NCBI GenBank assembly: GCA_016793725.1
Contig: JAEUJP010000402.1
Location: 1 to 59,026 of the forward strand
DNA length: 59,026 nucleotides
Source of the DNA: Myxococcaceae bacterium
Lineage (GTDB): Bacteria; Myxococcota; Myxococcia; Myxococcales; Myxococcaceae
Direction: 5' to 3'
Shown here: piece by piece, positions 24,994-36,603 of the stretch
Numbering within the stretch: position 1 is the stretch's first letter
How the letters are laid out: each line of letters starts with the position of its first letter
Notes under the pieces: model-generated
The model's database searches: none
Told to the model about the DNA's origin: nothing
Seen by the model: only the letters and a program-made list of their open reading frames with translations
Made by a program: the position numbers and the translations under genes

Positions 24994-26367
24994 TCAGGCC
25001 GTTTGCATCAAGCAAGGCACCGGCTCGCGCACCGAGCCCGGGTCGTAGCCGGCGCCGCGCAGCATCGAGGCGAGCACGTGGTCGGGCCGCAGCACGACGG
25101 CGTCCATGTCGTTGAGCGCGACCTGGCCGTCCGAGCGGCGCACGGGCTGGGGCTCCATGCCGACGTCGCTCGACGCGCCGACGACACGGTTGTGCGGCAC
25201 GCCGGCGCCGAGCAGCGCGCAGCAGTTGGTGAGCGAGTGGTCGCGGCCGCGCGCGGGGTTGAGCAGCGCGGTGCGGGTGAACTCGCTGAACAGCAAGACG
25301 GTGGTGTGGTCGATGAGCTTGCCGCCGGCGGGGTGGCTCAGGGTGCGCAGGTCTTCCATCAGCAGCGCGACCTTGTCGAACGCCTCGACGAGGCGGGTGG
25401 CGTGGAAGGTGCCGTGGTTCGACGCATGGGTGTCGAGCTCGTCCTGCATCTGCACGGTGACGCAGTTCGAGACGCCGGTGCGCAGCGCCTGGCGCGCGAT
25501 GAACGCGGCGGCGCCCGGCGTGCCGGGAAACGCGCCGTAGCGCAGCACGTCGGGGGTGTTCGCCGGGTGGCCGAGGTCGAACTCCCGGGCCAGCCCCGAG
25601 GCGAACATCTCGTCGTTGCGAGCCTGCGCCTGGCGCACGCTCAGACGCACGCCGCGCGGGTCGGGCACGGGGTCGCAGCGCTGCGCGGCGCGGTACCCGG
25701 CCAGCAGTGACGGCGGGGCGGTGAGCTTCGCGAGCGCGAGGTCGCCGAAGTAGCCCGCGAGCCCACGCGTGAACGCGGCGGTGAGCGAGTACGTGCTGTC
25801 GATGCTGGCGCGAAACGGCCGGGCCGCGGGGGTGGCGCCCTCGTAGTAGGCCTCGACGTCGAAGACGAGGTTGGGAATCTGGCCGAGCTTGTCGGGGCGC
25901 GCGGCGGCGAGCTGCTCGGCGACCATCGCGCCGGTCGAAGAGCCGCGGGCGTTCTGGCCGGCGGGCGCCTTGCCGGTGAGGAAGCGGCGCATGCCGACCT
26001 GGTGGGTGAGCGTCTCCATCGACATGCCGCGCACGACGCACATCTGGTCGAAGTGCTCACGCAGGCGGCCGATGCTCGGGCCGAACGCGATGTTGCTGCC
26101 GGTGGGGCGCACGACCGCACGGCCGAGGCCCACGGGCAGGTCTCCCCACGCGAGCTCGATGCCGGTAGTCGCCTTCAGCGCGTCGGGGAACTGGGCGGGG
26201 TCGCGCGGGTCGAAGCACTGCGTCTGGTCCCACCCGCCCGAGAAGTAGAGGAAGAGGAACTGGCGGTTCGGGTCGATGGTGGAGGTCTGCGCGAACGAGC
26301 GGCCGAAGCTCGCGGTGACGCCAGCGGCCCCCAGCGCTCTCATCAAGTCTCTTCGGCTCAGGCTCAT
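24994..26367 (-). CDS. DUF1501 domain protein, Tat-exported
   Basis: 457 aa. A twin-arginine signal (SRRDLMRALGAAGVTASFG) targets it to the periplasm. The DUF1501 (sulfatase/alkaline-phosphatase-like) fold follows: FLYFSGGWDQTQCFDPRDP near residue 40, TLTHQVGMRRFLTG, the DELDTHASNHG block and LLFSEFTRTALLNPARGRDHS. DUF1501 proteins occur next to DUF1549/DUF1553 cytochrome-type proteins in Planctomycetes and Myxococcota; their reaction is unknown. It is the last gene of a four-gene operon (17 bp after the preceding stop). Confidence 0.88.
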   Translation of the reverse strand: MSLSRRDLMRALGAAGVTASFGRSFAQTSTIDPNRQFLFLYFSGGWDQTQCFDPRDPAQFPDALKATTGIELAWGDLPVGLGRAVVRPTGSNIAFGPSIGRLREHFDQMCVVRGMSMETLTHQVGMRRFLTGKAPAGQNARGSSTGAMVAEQLAAARPDKLGQIPNLVFDVEAYYEGATPAARPFRASIDSTYSLTAAFTRGLAGYFGDLALAKLTAPPSLLAGYRAAQRCDPVPDPRGVRLSVRQAQARNDEMFASGLAREFDLGHPANTPDVLRYGAFPGTPGAAAFIARQALRTGVSNCVTVQMQDELDTHASNHGTFHATRLVEAFDKVALLMEDLRTLSHPAGGKLIDHTTVLLFSEFTRTALLNPARGRDHSLTNCCALLGAGVPHNRVVGASSDVGMEPQPVRRSDGQVALNDMDAVVLRPDHVLASMLRGAGYDPGSVREPVPCLMQTA

Positions 26368-26384
26368 GGGCGGGCTCCTCTTTT

Positions 26385-27158
26385 TCAGTAGGTGACGAAC
26401 TCGGGGTCGGTGAGCATCAGCGTGCAGACGCCCGCCCAGGCCCAGGCGTCGGGGTACGGGTCGGCGAGGTTGCGCAGGTAGAGCTGCTGCCAGACCTCGA
26501 CGTAGGGCTCGATGGCGGCGGTCTCGGCGGGGGAGACGAGCTCGCCGTGCAGGTGCAGCTTCGCGTCGCGCAGGTTCTGCTCGACGGCGGCGCGCACGGC
26601 GGCGTTGTCGGTGCCGGCGTCGGAGGCCGGTGGAATGCGCATCACGAAGCGGCGCAGCGCGGGGTTCGGCTGGGTCAGGTCGCGCACCACCATCGAGGCG
26701 CAGACCTCGCTGGCCCAGTTGTCCATGAACTTGGTGAAGGTGGGGCCGATGTCGAGGCTCTCGCGGAACTCGGAGAGGTAGTCGGGCTGCCCGAGCACGG
26801 TACGCAGGAATGGCACCACCTCGATGGGCGGGTTCGCGGGGCCGACGGCCCAGGTGTCGCCGGTGAGCGTGATGATGGTCTGCTCGAGCTGCTGCACCGA
26901 GAGGCGACGGGAGCGGCGGCCGAGCGGCTCGGGGCCGAGCGACGCGGGGCCGGCGTCGGCGACGTCGACGCTCGACCAGTGGTCTTTCACCGTCAGCTCG
27001 GGTGGGGGCGCGACGACCGCGGGTTCGCCCGGGCAGGCGCTCGAGGCCACCCAGCAGACGGCGAGCAGCACGAACCGCCGCGAGCGGCTCTGGGCGGTGC
27101 CCGGAGCAGAGGGTGGTGAGGCCGGGCTCTTCGCCGGCCGGGCGAGAGCAGGTCTCAT
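26385..27158 (-). CDS. Lipoprotein partner of the DUF1501 module
   Basis: 257 aa. An N-terminal basic region precedes a hydrophobic signal ending in VASSACPG (Cys42), an unusually long n-region; a later start is possible. The outer domain contains RRLSVQQLEQTIITLTGDTW, similar to the N-terminal element of DUF1587/DUF1592-type proteins, but the cytochrome motif (CxxCH) is absent. It could be a half-module derived from such a protein. Its ATG overlaps the previous stop (ATGA). Confidence 0.75.
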   Translation of the reverse strand: MRPALARPAKSPASPPSAPGTAQSRSRRFVLLAVCWVASSACPGEPAVVAPPPELTVKDHWSSVDVADAGPASLGPEPLGRRSRRLSVQQLEQTIITLTGDTWAVGPANPPIEVVPFLRTVLGQPDYLSEFRESLDIGPTFTKFMDNWASEVCASMVVRDLTQPNPALRRFVMRIPPASDAGTDNAAVRAAVEQNLRDAKLHLHGELVSPAETAAIEPYVEVWQQLYLRNLADPYPDAWAWAGVCTLMLTDPEFVTY

Positions 27159-28765
27159 GGCTCGGCTCCTTCCTGGGTGCGGTACTGGCGGGTGAAGACG
27201 AGGTCTTTGACCAGCGCGCGCAGGTCGTGATTCGACGCGCGGAAGCGCTCGGTGAGCGAGTCGACGAGGGCGCGCTCGTCGGCGAGCTCTTCCCGCGGCG
27301 CACGGCCCACCAGCCGGGTGAACTGCTTCGTCACGGTGCACCGCGCGAACGCGCCGCTGTCGACCGCGCTCCGCGCGAGGGCGCGCGGCCCCTGCTCGAT
27401 GGCGTCAGTGAACGGGGTTGGGCCTACGTCGGCGAACAGGTAGGCCGAGAGCATGCCCACGTAGGGCGCTTCGGCCGGGTGCCGCGCCTGCGTGATGTAG
27501 TGCTGGCGGCAGTTGTCGCTCAAGGGGCCGGCGTCGGCGTTGCACGCCGGGTCGCGCGAGGGGAACTCGGGGAGCTTCAGCTCGTGCAGCCCGCGCTCGG
27601 CAAAGCGGCCCCAGTAGGCCGACATCGGCTCGAGCGAGCGGTGGCACGAGTCGCAGCCGCAGCGCTCGGCGAGGTTGGGGTTCTTCGAGCACGGCTCGCC
27701 CGGCGAAGGCAGGCCGCCCGGCGGCGCCTGGAAGGAAGAGCAGAGAAAGGCATTGTAGAAGCGGTTCGCCCGGGCCCGGCGGGTGGCGAACTTGAGCAAG
27801 AAGTGCGGCTGCGTCAGCACGCCGGCGGCGCGGCCGGTGACTCGCACGGGCTGCCACTTGTCTGTTTCGGTGAACTCGAGCGCCGGAATCGGGTAGCCCA
27901 GGTCGGAGCGCGAGGAGGTGTCGGCCGAGTAGACCGTCTGCGTCTGCCAGCGCAGGTAGTGCGCGATGGGGCCGTTCACCTCGGTCTCGTCTGAGAGGAT
28001 GAGGTCGGAGTACGGCCGGCGGTCGCGCAAGATGCGGTCGACGAAGCGTGTGGTCTGCTCGGCGAACGAGCGGTTCAACTCGGCCACCGTGGTGGGCGTC
28101 GGGTACTCGGTGCGGTAGCCCTGGCAGAAGCGCAAGTCGGGGCCGCAGCCGCAGTCGCGCGCGCCGCGCGCCGCCTGCGTCGAACAGTCGACGCCGCTCA
28201 TGGGCCCCTTCAGGTGAGCCTGGGCGTCGAACGCGCACACCTTGATGGTGGTGTCGGGCGCCCAGTACGGCGCGACGCTGACCCAACCCTCTCTGCCGGT
28301 GACGGGGTCGGCAACCGGCACGTCGTTCACGAACTCTTTCTGCTCGCGGCCAAGGTCGCAGGTCCGAAACGCGGCGCTCTGGCGGTACATTGGGCCTCGG
28401 TTCGGAATCCAGAAGACGTCGCCGCTGACCTCGTACACGAAGGCGCTGGTCTGGTCGGTGCGGGTGAGGCCGAAGTCGGTGTCCCAGATGACGTTCAGGG
28501 CGCCGTAGACGTCGGCGCGCAGGTGCTCGCGCTCGACCTTCACGAAGTCGTCGGTTCGGAGCAGCGCGTCGACGTCGGAGTCGGCGAGGGCCCCGCGGGC
28601 GACGAGCGCGTCGACCTCGGCGGCGCTCGGCGCGCGGCCGCGCAGGTCGAGCGAGAGGCGGCGGTAGAGCTGCAGGTCCTGCGTCAGGCGGCTCATGCTG
28701 CAGACGCCCTGGGCGCTGGCGGTGGCGGCGGCGAGCAGGGCGACGACGACGAGTCGGTTCATCAT
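27155..28765 (-). CDS. Exported DUF1549-like protein with a CxxCH heme motif
   Basis: 536 aa. A signal peptide (MMNRLVVVALLAAATASAQ) is followed by a domain with LYRRLSLDLRGRAPSAAEVD, the first block of DUF1549-type proteins. A single c-type heme motif lies in ERCGCDSCHRSLEPMSAYWG near residue 395. The C-terminus (FARCTVTKQFTRLVGRAP... LVKDLVFTRQYR) matches the DUF1585-like end of this group. The protein is probably periplasmic with covalently bound heme. It overlaps its upstream neighbour by 4 bp and its downstream neighbour by 4 bp, so expression is tightly coupled. Confidence 0.82.
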   Translation of the reverse strand: MMNRLVVVALLAAATASAQGVCSMSRLTQDLQLYRRLSLDLRGRAPSAAEVDALVARGALADSDVDALLRTDDFVKVEREHLRADVYGALNVIWDTDFGLTRTDQTSAFVYEVSGDVFWIPNRGPMYRQSAAFRTCDLGREQKEFVNDVPVADPVTGREGWVSVAPYWAPDTTIKVCAFDAQAHLKGPMSGVDCSTQAARGARDCGCGPDLRFCQGYRTEYPTPTTVAELNRSFAEQTTRFVDRILRDRRPYSDLILSDETEVNGPIAHYLRWQTQTVYSADTSSRSDLGYPIPALEFTETDKWQPVRVTGRAAGVLTQPHFLLKFATRRARANRFYNAFLCSSFQAPPGGLPSPGEPCSKNPNLAERCGCDSCHRSLEPMSAYWGRFAERGLHELKLPEFPSRDPACNADAGPLSDNCRQHYITQARHPAEAPYVGMLSAYLFADVGPTPFTDAIEQGPRALARSAVDSGAFARCTVTKQFTRLVGRAPREELADERALVDSLTERFRASNHDLRALVKDLVFTRQYRTQEGAEP

Positions 28766-29931
28766 TTGAGTCCGTCCTCTCTCCACTGGCGAATCAGGGT
28801 GCGGTCTTCTTCCGAGAGCGCCGAGAGCGTGTCGGCCGGCATGCGCCCGTTGCTCGTGGCGGTGACGATCGCGTCGACGCGCATGCGCCACTCGTCGGCG
28901 GTCTTCAGCGGGAACACGCCCTGCAGGCCGGCGGCGTGGCAGCGCACGCAGTGCGCGTCGGCGAGGGCACGCACGCGCGGCTCGAAGCGCACCGGGTCGG
29001 GCCGGCCGACGCGCGTGAGCGTGGTGCCCGAGCGCAGCCAGACGGTGCCGCCCTCGACCTGCAGGCGCTCGGGCGCGGAGTCGAGCGGCTGCACGAGCAC
29101 GTCGCCGCCCTGCAGTCGGTAGAGGGTGGTGGCCGAGGTGAGCCAGGCGGCGCCCGTGTCGGCGTCGATGCCCAGCGCGGTGAGGCCGCCGGCGCCGGGG
29201 TCGCTCGCGTCTGAGGTGAGCGCGACGCGGCGCCACGCGGTGCCGTTCTCGACCTGAAGGCGCTTCCACAGCCGGCCTTCGGCGTCGAGACCGAGCGCCT
29301 GGTTCTCGGCAAATGGCACCAGGGCGGTGAGCCCCAAGGCGAGCTCGTCGTCGAGCTGCTGCACGCGGTAGCCGTCAGCCTCGGGCTCGACGAGCCAGTG
29401 CCCGGCGGGGCCGTTCGCGGCGAGGCGGTCGCCTCTGGCGTGCAGCGCGGTGACGTCGCCAGGGGTGGTGAGCGTGGCGAGGGTCGAGCCGTCGAAGCGA
29501 ATCAGCTCGGCGGGGCGGCCGAGCCACAGGGTCGAGCCAGCGCGCGTGAGCAGGCGGTCGACGTTCATGGTGGCGATGGCGAGCTCCGAGCGGCGCAGCC
29601 CGCCAGGGCTCCACTCGAAGAGCCCGTCGGCGCGCGCGACGAGCACCACGCCGGCGCCGGTCGAGAGCAGGCCCTGCACCGCCGTCGTCGATTGCGTCTC
29701 GAGCGTGCCCGAGGCGTTCAGCTCGAAGAGGCCCGCTTCTGAGGCGACGAGCGCGCGCTGGGCTTCGACGGCGACGTGGGTGCGGCTCGACGCGGCGGGC
29801 AGGGTCACGCGCAGGGTGGGCAGCTGACCTTCGGTGACGGTGGTGGGCCGCACGACGCGGTCGACGGGGAGGACGACGCCGGGCGGCGCCGAGCAAGCGG
29901 CGAACAACAGCAACGGGAGTGCGGGGCGCAT
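28762..29931 (-). CDS. Beta-propeller-like lipoprotein with C-terminal cytochrome c motif
   Basis: 389 aa. Lipobox LLLFAACS (Cys13). The middle (about 50-310) consists of repeated four-strand blades with motifs such as GAGVVLVARADGLFEWSPGG and GSTLWLGRPAELIRF. The end carries a c-type heme site, AHCVRCHAAGLQG, followed by FPLKTADEWRMR, the usual tail of Planctomycete-type cytochrome domains. It heads the DUF1501 operon. A sensor or electron-donor role for the downstream exported proteins is plausible. Confidence 0.82.
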   Translation of the reverse strand: MRPALPLLLFAACSAPPGVVLPVDRVVRPTTVTEGQLPTLRVTLPAASSRTHVAVEAQRALVASEAGLFELNASGTLETQSTTAVQGLLSTGAGVVLVARADGLFEWSPGGLRRSELAIATMNVDRLLTRAGSTLWLGRPAELIRFDGSTLATLTTPGDVTALHARGDRLAANGPAGHWLVEPEADGYRVQQLDDELALGLTALVPFAENQALGLDAEGRLWKRLQVENGTAWRRVALTSDASDPGAGGLTALGIDADTGAAWLTSATTLYRLQGGDVLVQPLDSAPERLQVEGGTVWLRSGTTLTRVGRPDPVRFEPRVRALADAHCVRCHAAGLQGVFPLKTADEWRMRVDAIVTATSNGRMPADTLSALSEEDRTLIRQWREDGLK

Positions 29932-30021
29932 CTGCCTGCCGTCGAGCAACGCGCGTGCCCGGCGCGCGCCTCGACGTGCGGCGCCGTTGGCGCGGGCGAG
30001 CGCGCCAGCCGTGGCCCAGGC

Positions 30022-30037
30022 AGGCAAGGCGTTGCCT
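30022..30037. repeat. AGGCAA-N4-TTGCCT palindrome
   Basis: A 6-bp inverted repeat with 4-nt centre in the divergent gap upstream of the DUF1501 operon. It has the same arms as the palindromes found after the two cytochrome-type operons. Confidence 0.45.
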
Positions 30038-30087
30038 ACCGGCAGGTGGGCGGCAAAAGGGCTGCTCCAGAGCTCCCGCCGTCGCGC

Positions 30088-30103
30088 TACGCTTTGAGCG
30101 CAC
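30088..30103 (+). promoter_or_regulatory. Putative -10 box of a leaderless gene
   Basis: TACGCT lies 10 nt before the ATG of the next gene and no Shine-Dalgarno is present. Confidence 0.3.
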
Positions 30104-30790
30104 ATGCTCGCCGCCCTCGTGATGGTGCTCGCCACCGCGAACCCCGCCGTCGACGAGGCGCGCGCGCTCTACGACACGTTCAAGTTCAAGGAGGCGCTGC
30201 GAAAGCTCGACTGGGCTGCGAGCCGCCTGAAGCCGGAAGACCGGGTCGACTTCGAGCTGCTGTCGGGGCTGTGCCGCTTCAACCTGAACCAGGTCGAGGT
30301 GGCGAAGGGGCACTTCGGGGCCGCGCTCGAACTGGACCCGAACGTCGAGCTGCCGCGGGGCACGACGCCGAAGGCGCGCGAGCTGTTCGCCACGTTGAAG
30401 GCGCAGCGCCCGCCGTCGCCTGCGCCGTCGCCTGCGCCGTCACCTGCGCCCGAGCCGCTGCCACGCGAGGCGAAGCTCAAAGACCTCGAGCCCGAGGCGA
30501 CGCCGCAGCCGCGGCTGGTGGTCGAGGCGAGTCGCCCTGCTCCGCTGCCGCAGCGCAGCTACATCGGCCCGGTGGTGCTCGCCGCGGTGGGGGTGGTGAG
30601 CGGGTTGGGCGGCGGGTTGCTCGGCTACTTCGCGGGCGAGTCGGCGCGGACGGCGCGCGACGCGCCCTTCGAGAGCGACCACTACGTGGCGGCGAACAGG
30701 GCGTGGACCTACGCGTACGCTGCGAACGCGATGTTCATCGTCGCGGGGGCGGCGGGCGTGGCGGCGCTGCTGTGGCTGGTCTTCGGCTGA
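30104..30790 (+). CDS. TPR-like protein with Pro-rich linker and two membrane spans
   Basis: 228 aa. A hydrophobic N-terminus ([12 protein letters not shown]) suggests export; residues 15-100 look like two or three TPR helices pairs ([39 protein letters not shown]). A Ser-Pro-Ala-Pro repeat linker encoded by 12-bp units (30417 onward) precedes two C-terminal membrane spans ([20 protein letters not shown] and the final 20 residues), separated by about 30 residues. The plan matches the gene at 54.6 kb. Such proteins often accompany Ser/Thr kinase loci. Function unknown. Confidence 0.75.
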   Translation: MLAALVMVLATANPAVDEARALYDTFKFKEALRKLDWAASRLKPEDRVDFELLSGLCRFNLNQVEVAKGHFGAALELDPNVELPRGTTPKARELFATLKAQRPPSPAPSPAPSPAPEPLPREAKLKDLEPEATPQPRLVVEASRPAPLPQRSYIGPVVLAAVGVVSGLGGGLLGYFAGESARTARDAPFESDHYVAANRAWTYAYAANAMFIVAGAAGVAALLWLVFG

Positions 30791-30797
30791 ATCTGCT

Positions 30798-32524
<1,727 letters not shown>

Positions 32525-32528
<4 letters not shown>

Positions 32529-34021
32529 GGAGGAGGCGGGGCGATGCCGGACGCGACTGGCCGCACGTACGCGGGGTTGGTGTTGCCGGTGGAGACGACG
32601 TAACCGAGGCCCGACAGCGAGTCGTCGTAGGTGCAGGCGCCGACGACCTGACCTGAGATCGTCTGCGGCCGCGCCACCACTCGCCCGTTGCGCTTCAGGG
32701 TGCCCGCGGCGAGGTCTTCGAACTCGTAGACTTCGCAGCTCTCTGACGGCTCGGAGAAGACGAGGCTCGGGCCGACGAAATCGACCCTTCCGACCGTCGC
32801 GATCGGGTTCGCCGGCTTGTATGGCCGCGACACCGAGATGAAATGTCGGGTGCCCAGGCCGCTGCTGAACAGACGGGGCAAGCCCGCCTGCCCCGAGCCG
32901 CAGCTCGCCGACGACATGACCGTCGCGACGAAGCGAACCGCTGGCGCTGCATCGAGCTCGAACAACACGATGCTCTCGGCCGCGAGCTCGAACGGGTTCA
33001 GCCACTGCGTGCACACCGCGGCCAGGAAGGTGCGGTCACCGGTGATGGTGATCACCGACGGGTGGTTGAAAGACACGCAGTGGTCAGTCTTGCCCGGAAT
33101 CGACAACGACGGCAGGCCCGCGTCGGGGCGCGGGTAGGCGAGGTACGGGTCGTACACCGCGCCCGCGTCGTTCACGTAGGTGGCCATCGGCCAGACCCAC
33201 TGGCGCGAGGCCACGGGGTTCCATTGCGCCGGGAAGGTGTAGCGGTACTCTTGAATGAGGCCGAACTGCGGCAGGGCGTACGGGTTCGAGGTGCGATCGC
33301 TGAACGTCCGGTACGCGTACGCGAACCAGGCTCCGCCGCGCCGAACCACCGACGGAGAGCCGAGCAGAAGCCCACCGAATGCCGACGGCGCGAGCTGGCC
33401 ATCGTCGCTGAACGGCCCCGACCGGCTCGAGTAGGTCGCGAACTTGATGATGGGGCTCAAGAACGTCGGAGTCGTGCCCACGCCACCATCGTCATCGATT
33501 CGGTAGTCGAGGAAGTCGAGGAACGCCACCTTCCCCGAGGTGCCGCCAGGCTGTTGGGCCGCGATCGAGACCTCTGCGTAGACCGGAATGCCCACGTACT
33601 GCCCCGCATCGAGCGCCAGACCGAAGCCACCATCGAAGGTGATGACGACGGCAGAGGCCAGCGGGCACCGGCTGCACCGCCCGCCCAGACAGAGGTCGGG
33701 CGTTCGGCACTCTGTATCCCGCACACACGCCCGCGTCTCGGCGCAGAACCCTCCGCCCGCATCCGAGCAGTAGCCGCCGTCCGCGCACGTGAGCCCCGTA
33801 CACTCGAACACTCGCCCGGCGTCGAGCCCGGCGTCAGTGCCCGCGTCGACCCCGGCATCGCTGCCCGCATCGCTGCCGGCGTCGCCCGGCACGCACAGCC
33901 CCTGTACACACGCGCGCCCCGCTCGGCACGGGTGGGTGTCATCACACGCGCGGCCGGCCGGGTCGCCTACGTCTGGGAAACACCCAGCCGCGAGAATGAA
34001 GAACCACGCTGCGGTGCGCAT
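32525..34021 (-). CDS. Lipoprotein with DAG-repeat linker, between kinases and FHA activator
   Basis: 498 aa. Lipobox ILAAGCFP (Cys14). A Cys-rich N-terminal module is followed by a linker of Asp-Ala-Gly units (GSDAGSDAGVDAGTDAG, about 50-70) and a second Cys-rich part. The main domain (about 130-498) is beta-rich, with repeated Trp/Tyr strands such as RGGAWFAYAYRTFSDRTSNP, probably a propeller. No catalytic motif. Its place between the two kinase genes and the FHA activator (23 bp and -4 bp) makes it a candidate envelope sensor or ligand-binding partner for the kinases. Confidence 0.78.
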
Positions 34022-34044
34022 CGTGCGGCGCGCGACGGTACTAC

Positions 34045-35100
34045 CTAAGAGCGCCACCACGCACCTGCCGCGAGCGCCGCGGCCAGCACGAGCCCGACCC
34101 CCACGGCCCACGGCCAAAGGGCGCGCCGCCGAGCGAACCCGCGCTCGAGCACGCTCAGCGCCGCCTCGGCGGTCTGCGGCCGCGCGCTGGGCTCTTTCGC
34201 GAGCAGCGCGAGCACTGCGGCGTCGACCTTTCGCGACAGGCCCGGCACCTTGCTCGACGGGGCCTGAGCCACCTGCGTCAGCTGCGCATCGACGAGCGAG
34301 TCGAGCGAGCTGCCCTGAAACGGGGGCTCGCCGGTGAGCAGCTCCCACGCCACGCACCCCACCGCGTAGACGTCGGCCGGCGCTCCGATGCTCTCGCCGC
34401 GCAGCTGCTCGGGCGCCGCCGTCCACGGCGTGCCGACGAAGCCGCTCGCGCCAGTCTGCAAGACCTGCAGCCCCGGGCCGGTCGCGCGACGCGCGATGCC
34501 GAAGTCGAGCAGCTTCACCGCGCCCTGCTTCGTCACGAAGATGTTCCCCGCCTTCACGTCGCGGTGAACGATGCCGCGGCCGTGCGCCGCGGCGAGCGCC
34601 TGCAGCACCGGCCGCAACAGCTCGAGCACGCGCGCCGGCGGCATGCGCCCGTGCCGCTTCAAGAGCTTTTGCAGGTCGTCACCTTCGAGCAGCTCCATCA
34701 CGAGGTAGCTGCGGCCGTCGGGCAGCTTTCCGAAGCCGAAGATGTCGACGATGCCGGGGTGCGCGATGGCGTTCGTCCACCGGCCCTCGTCGAGCAGGCG
34801 CGCGGCTTCGCGCGCGTCGGCGCCGTCGGGCTTCAGCACCTTCAGCGCCACGCGGCGGCCGAGCTGCGCGTGCACCGCCTCGTACACCACGCCCGCGCTG
34901 CCCTCGCCGACCCTGCGCACCACCAGGTAGTCGCCGACGCGGTCTCCGCTCAGGTCGTCGATGCGCAGCGCAGGCAGCGGCTGGGTGACCGGCGGCCCCG
35001 TGCGCACCGTCGGAGCGTCAGCGGGCAGCTCGGGCTCGGCCTCGGTGCTCTGACGGCGCAGCCGCACCGTGCCCCACGGGGCCTTCGGGTCGTCGGGCAT
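34045..35100 (-). CDS. Ser/Thr protein kinase with C-terminal membrane anchor
   Basis: 351 aa. An N-terminal disordered region (1-50) is followed by a complete kinase domain (about 57-315): Gly loop GEGSAGVVYEA, VALKVLKP (catalytic Lys), catalytic loop HRDVKAGN (Ala for the usual Pro), DFGIARR and the APE equivalent AAPEQLRG. A single membrane span (LWPWAVGVGLVLAAALAAGA) forms the C-terminus with only three residues beyond, so this is a cytosolic tail-anchored kinase without external sensor. Its ATG directly follows the stop of the upstream kinase (0 bp). Confidence 0.92.
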   Translation of the reverse strand: MPDDPKAPWGTVRLRRQSTEAEPELPADAPTVRTGPPVTQPLPALRIDDLSGDRVGDYLVVRRVGEGSAGVVYEAVHAQLGRRVALKVLKPDGADAREAARLLDEGRWTNAIAHPGIVDIFGFGKLPDGRSYLVMELLEGDDLQKLLKRHGRMPPARVLELLRPVLQALAAAHGRGIVHRDVKAGNIFVTKQGAVKLLDFGIARRATGPGLQVLQTGASGFVGTPWTAAPEQLRGESIGAPADVYAVGCVAWELLTGEPPFQGSSLDSLVDAQLTQVAQAPSSKVPGLSRKVDAAVLALLAKEPSARPQTAEAALSVLERGFARRRALWPWAVGVGLVLAAALAAGAWWRS

Positions 35101-36591
35101 CTAGCGCCCGTCCTCGAGGTCGACCGTCACGCGCCGCTTTTTGCCCGAATCCACCCGCACCTTCACCTTTCGCACGAGCTTGAGCTCGGGGTTGTTGAAG
35201 ACGAGCGTGTGCTCGCCCGCGGGCAGCGCCACGTCGAAGAGCGGCGTCGGGCCGAGGGTCTTGCCCTTCAGGCTCACCTCGGCCCACGGCTTCGCGTAGA
35301 TGTCGACGGCGCCCGGGCCGGAGACGGGCCGCGCGCGCGCCTCGGCGCCGGCGTCGGGCTCGGCTTGCGGCCCGGCGTCGGGCTCGACCTGCGGCCCGGC
35401 GTCGGCCCGCACCGGGGAGGGCGTCGGGCGCGCGGGCTGCGCCGCGTTCGAGCGAACGAGCACCAGGGCGGTCGCCACCGCGCCGAAGAGCACCCCGCCC
35501 GCGGCGAGCCGAGGCCACGCCCAGCCACGGCCAGGCGAGGGCGCGGGCCGGTCGCTCCGGGTCGGGGCGTTGACCGACGAGGCGACCTGGTCGGGCTCGA
35601 CGGTCACCACCTCGAACGACGCGTCGCTGGCTTCGAGGGGCTCGCCGATCTGTTCGACGACCGGCGAGTCGGTCTCTTCGGGGAACGTCTCGCGCATCAG
35701 CCGCGCGATGTCGGAGTCGGTGACCGGCCGGCCGGCGCCGCTGATCAGCAGCGGCTCGAGTGCGGCCGCCATCTCGCGCGCGGTCTGGTACCGCAGCGCC
35801 GGCTCTTTTTGCAGCGCCCGGTCGACCACCAGCGCGAGCCGCGCCGGCACCGTCGGGTTCTTCGACGTCAGCGGCAGCGGCGTGTCGCGCAGAATCGAAC
35901 GCGCGGTCTCGAAGTCGCCCCTGCCTTTGAACGGCCGCTCGCCGGCGAGCAGCTCGTAGAGCACGATGCCGACCGCCCACACGTCGATGAGCGGTGTCAC
36001 CGCGCCCGCTGAGATCTGCTCGGGCGTGATGTACGGCACCGTCCCTCGCACCATGCCGACCTGCGTCTTCGCCGAGGCGTTCTGCGAGCGCGCGATGCCG
36101 AAGTCGGCGAGCTTCACGTCGCCCTGAAACGACAGCAGTACGTTCTCGGGCTTCACGTCGCGGTGAATGAGCTTGAGGGGTACCCCGTCGTGGCTCTTCG
36201 CGTCGTGCACGTACGCCAGCGCGGCGAGCACCCGCGTGGCGATGTACGCGGCGAGCTCGGACGACAGCGTGAGCCCGCGCTTGAGCAGCGCGCGCTGCAG
36301 CGCGCGCAGGCTCTTGCCGTGCACGTAGTCCATCGCGAGGAAGTACCCTTCTGCCTCGCGGCCCAGCTCGAAGATTTGAATGATGGCGGGGTGCGCGAGC
36401 TGCGCCACCAGGCGCGCCTCGTCGATGAACATCTTGACGTACTCGGGGTCGGCGGCGTGAACGCCGCGCACGCGCTTCACCGCGCAGAGTCGGGCGAAGC
36501 CCTCGGGGCCTTCAGCGCGAGCGAGCAGCACGTCGCCCATGCTGCCGGAGCCGATCTTCCGGAGGAGCCGATAGCGGCCGTAGCGGGTAAT
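35101..36591 (-). CDS. Ser/Thr protein kinase with PEGA domain, probably starting at ATT
   Basis: 496 aa if begun at ATT. Kinase domain: RYGRYRLLRKIGSGSMGDVL includes the ATP-binding Gly loop, AVKRV the catalytic Lys, HRDVKPEN the catalytic loop, DFGIARS and ITPEQISAG the activation segment. After an Asp/Glu-rich linker come one membrane span (AAGGVLFGAVATALVLV), a linker with Asp-Ala-Gly units and a C-terminal PEGA domain (AVDIYAKPWAEVSLKG). The first ATG lies after the Gly loop and would destroy the ATP site. In frame upstream of it there is no ATG, GTG, TTG or CTG before a TAG; the only plausible start is ATT, six nt after TAGGTT. Kinase assignment is firm; the start is inferred. Confidence 0.88.
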   Translation of the reverse strand: MTRYGRYRLLRKIGSGSMGDVLLARAEGPEGFARLCAVKRVRGVHAADPEYVKMFIDEARLVAQLAHPAIIQIFELGREAEGYFLAMDYVHGKSLRALQRALLKRGLTLSSELAAYIATRVLAALAYVHDAKSHDGVPLKLIHRDVKPENVLLSFQGDVKLADFGIARSQNASAKTQVGMVRGTVPYITPEQISAGAVTPLIDVWAVGIVLYELLAGERPFKGRGDFETARSILRDTPLPLTSKNPTVPARLALVVDRALQKEPALRYQTAREMAAALEPLLISGAGRPVTDSDIARLMRETFPEETDSPVVEQIGEPLEASDASFEVVTVEPDQVASSVNAPTRSDRPAPSPGRGWAWPRLAAGGVLFGAVATALVLVRSNAAQPARPTPSPVRADAGPQVEPDAGPQAEPDAGAEARARPVSGPGAVDIYAKPWAEVSLKGKTLGPTPLFDVALPAGEHTLVFNNPELKLVRKVKVRVDSGKKRRVTVDLEDGR

Positions 36592-36603
36592 GGTCGAAAC
36601 CTA
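36592..36603 (-). promoter_or_regulatory. -10 box in front of the ATT-start kinase
   Basis: On the minus strand, TAGGTT (36603-36598) is followed by 6 nt and then ATT. This spacing equals that of several leaderless ATG genes in the window. The TAG inside the hexamer is also the in-frame stop that limits the kinase frame. An AGG 8 nt before ATT could instead act as Shine-Dalgarno. Confidence 0.4.
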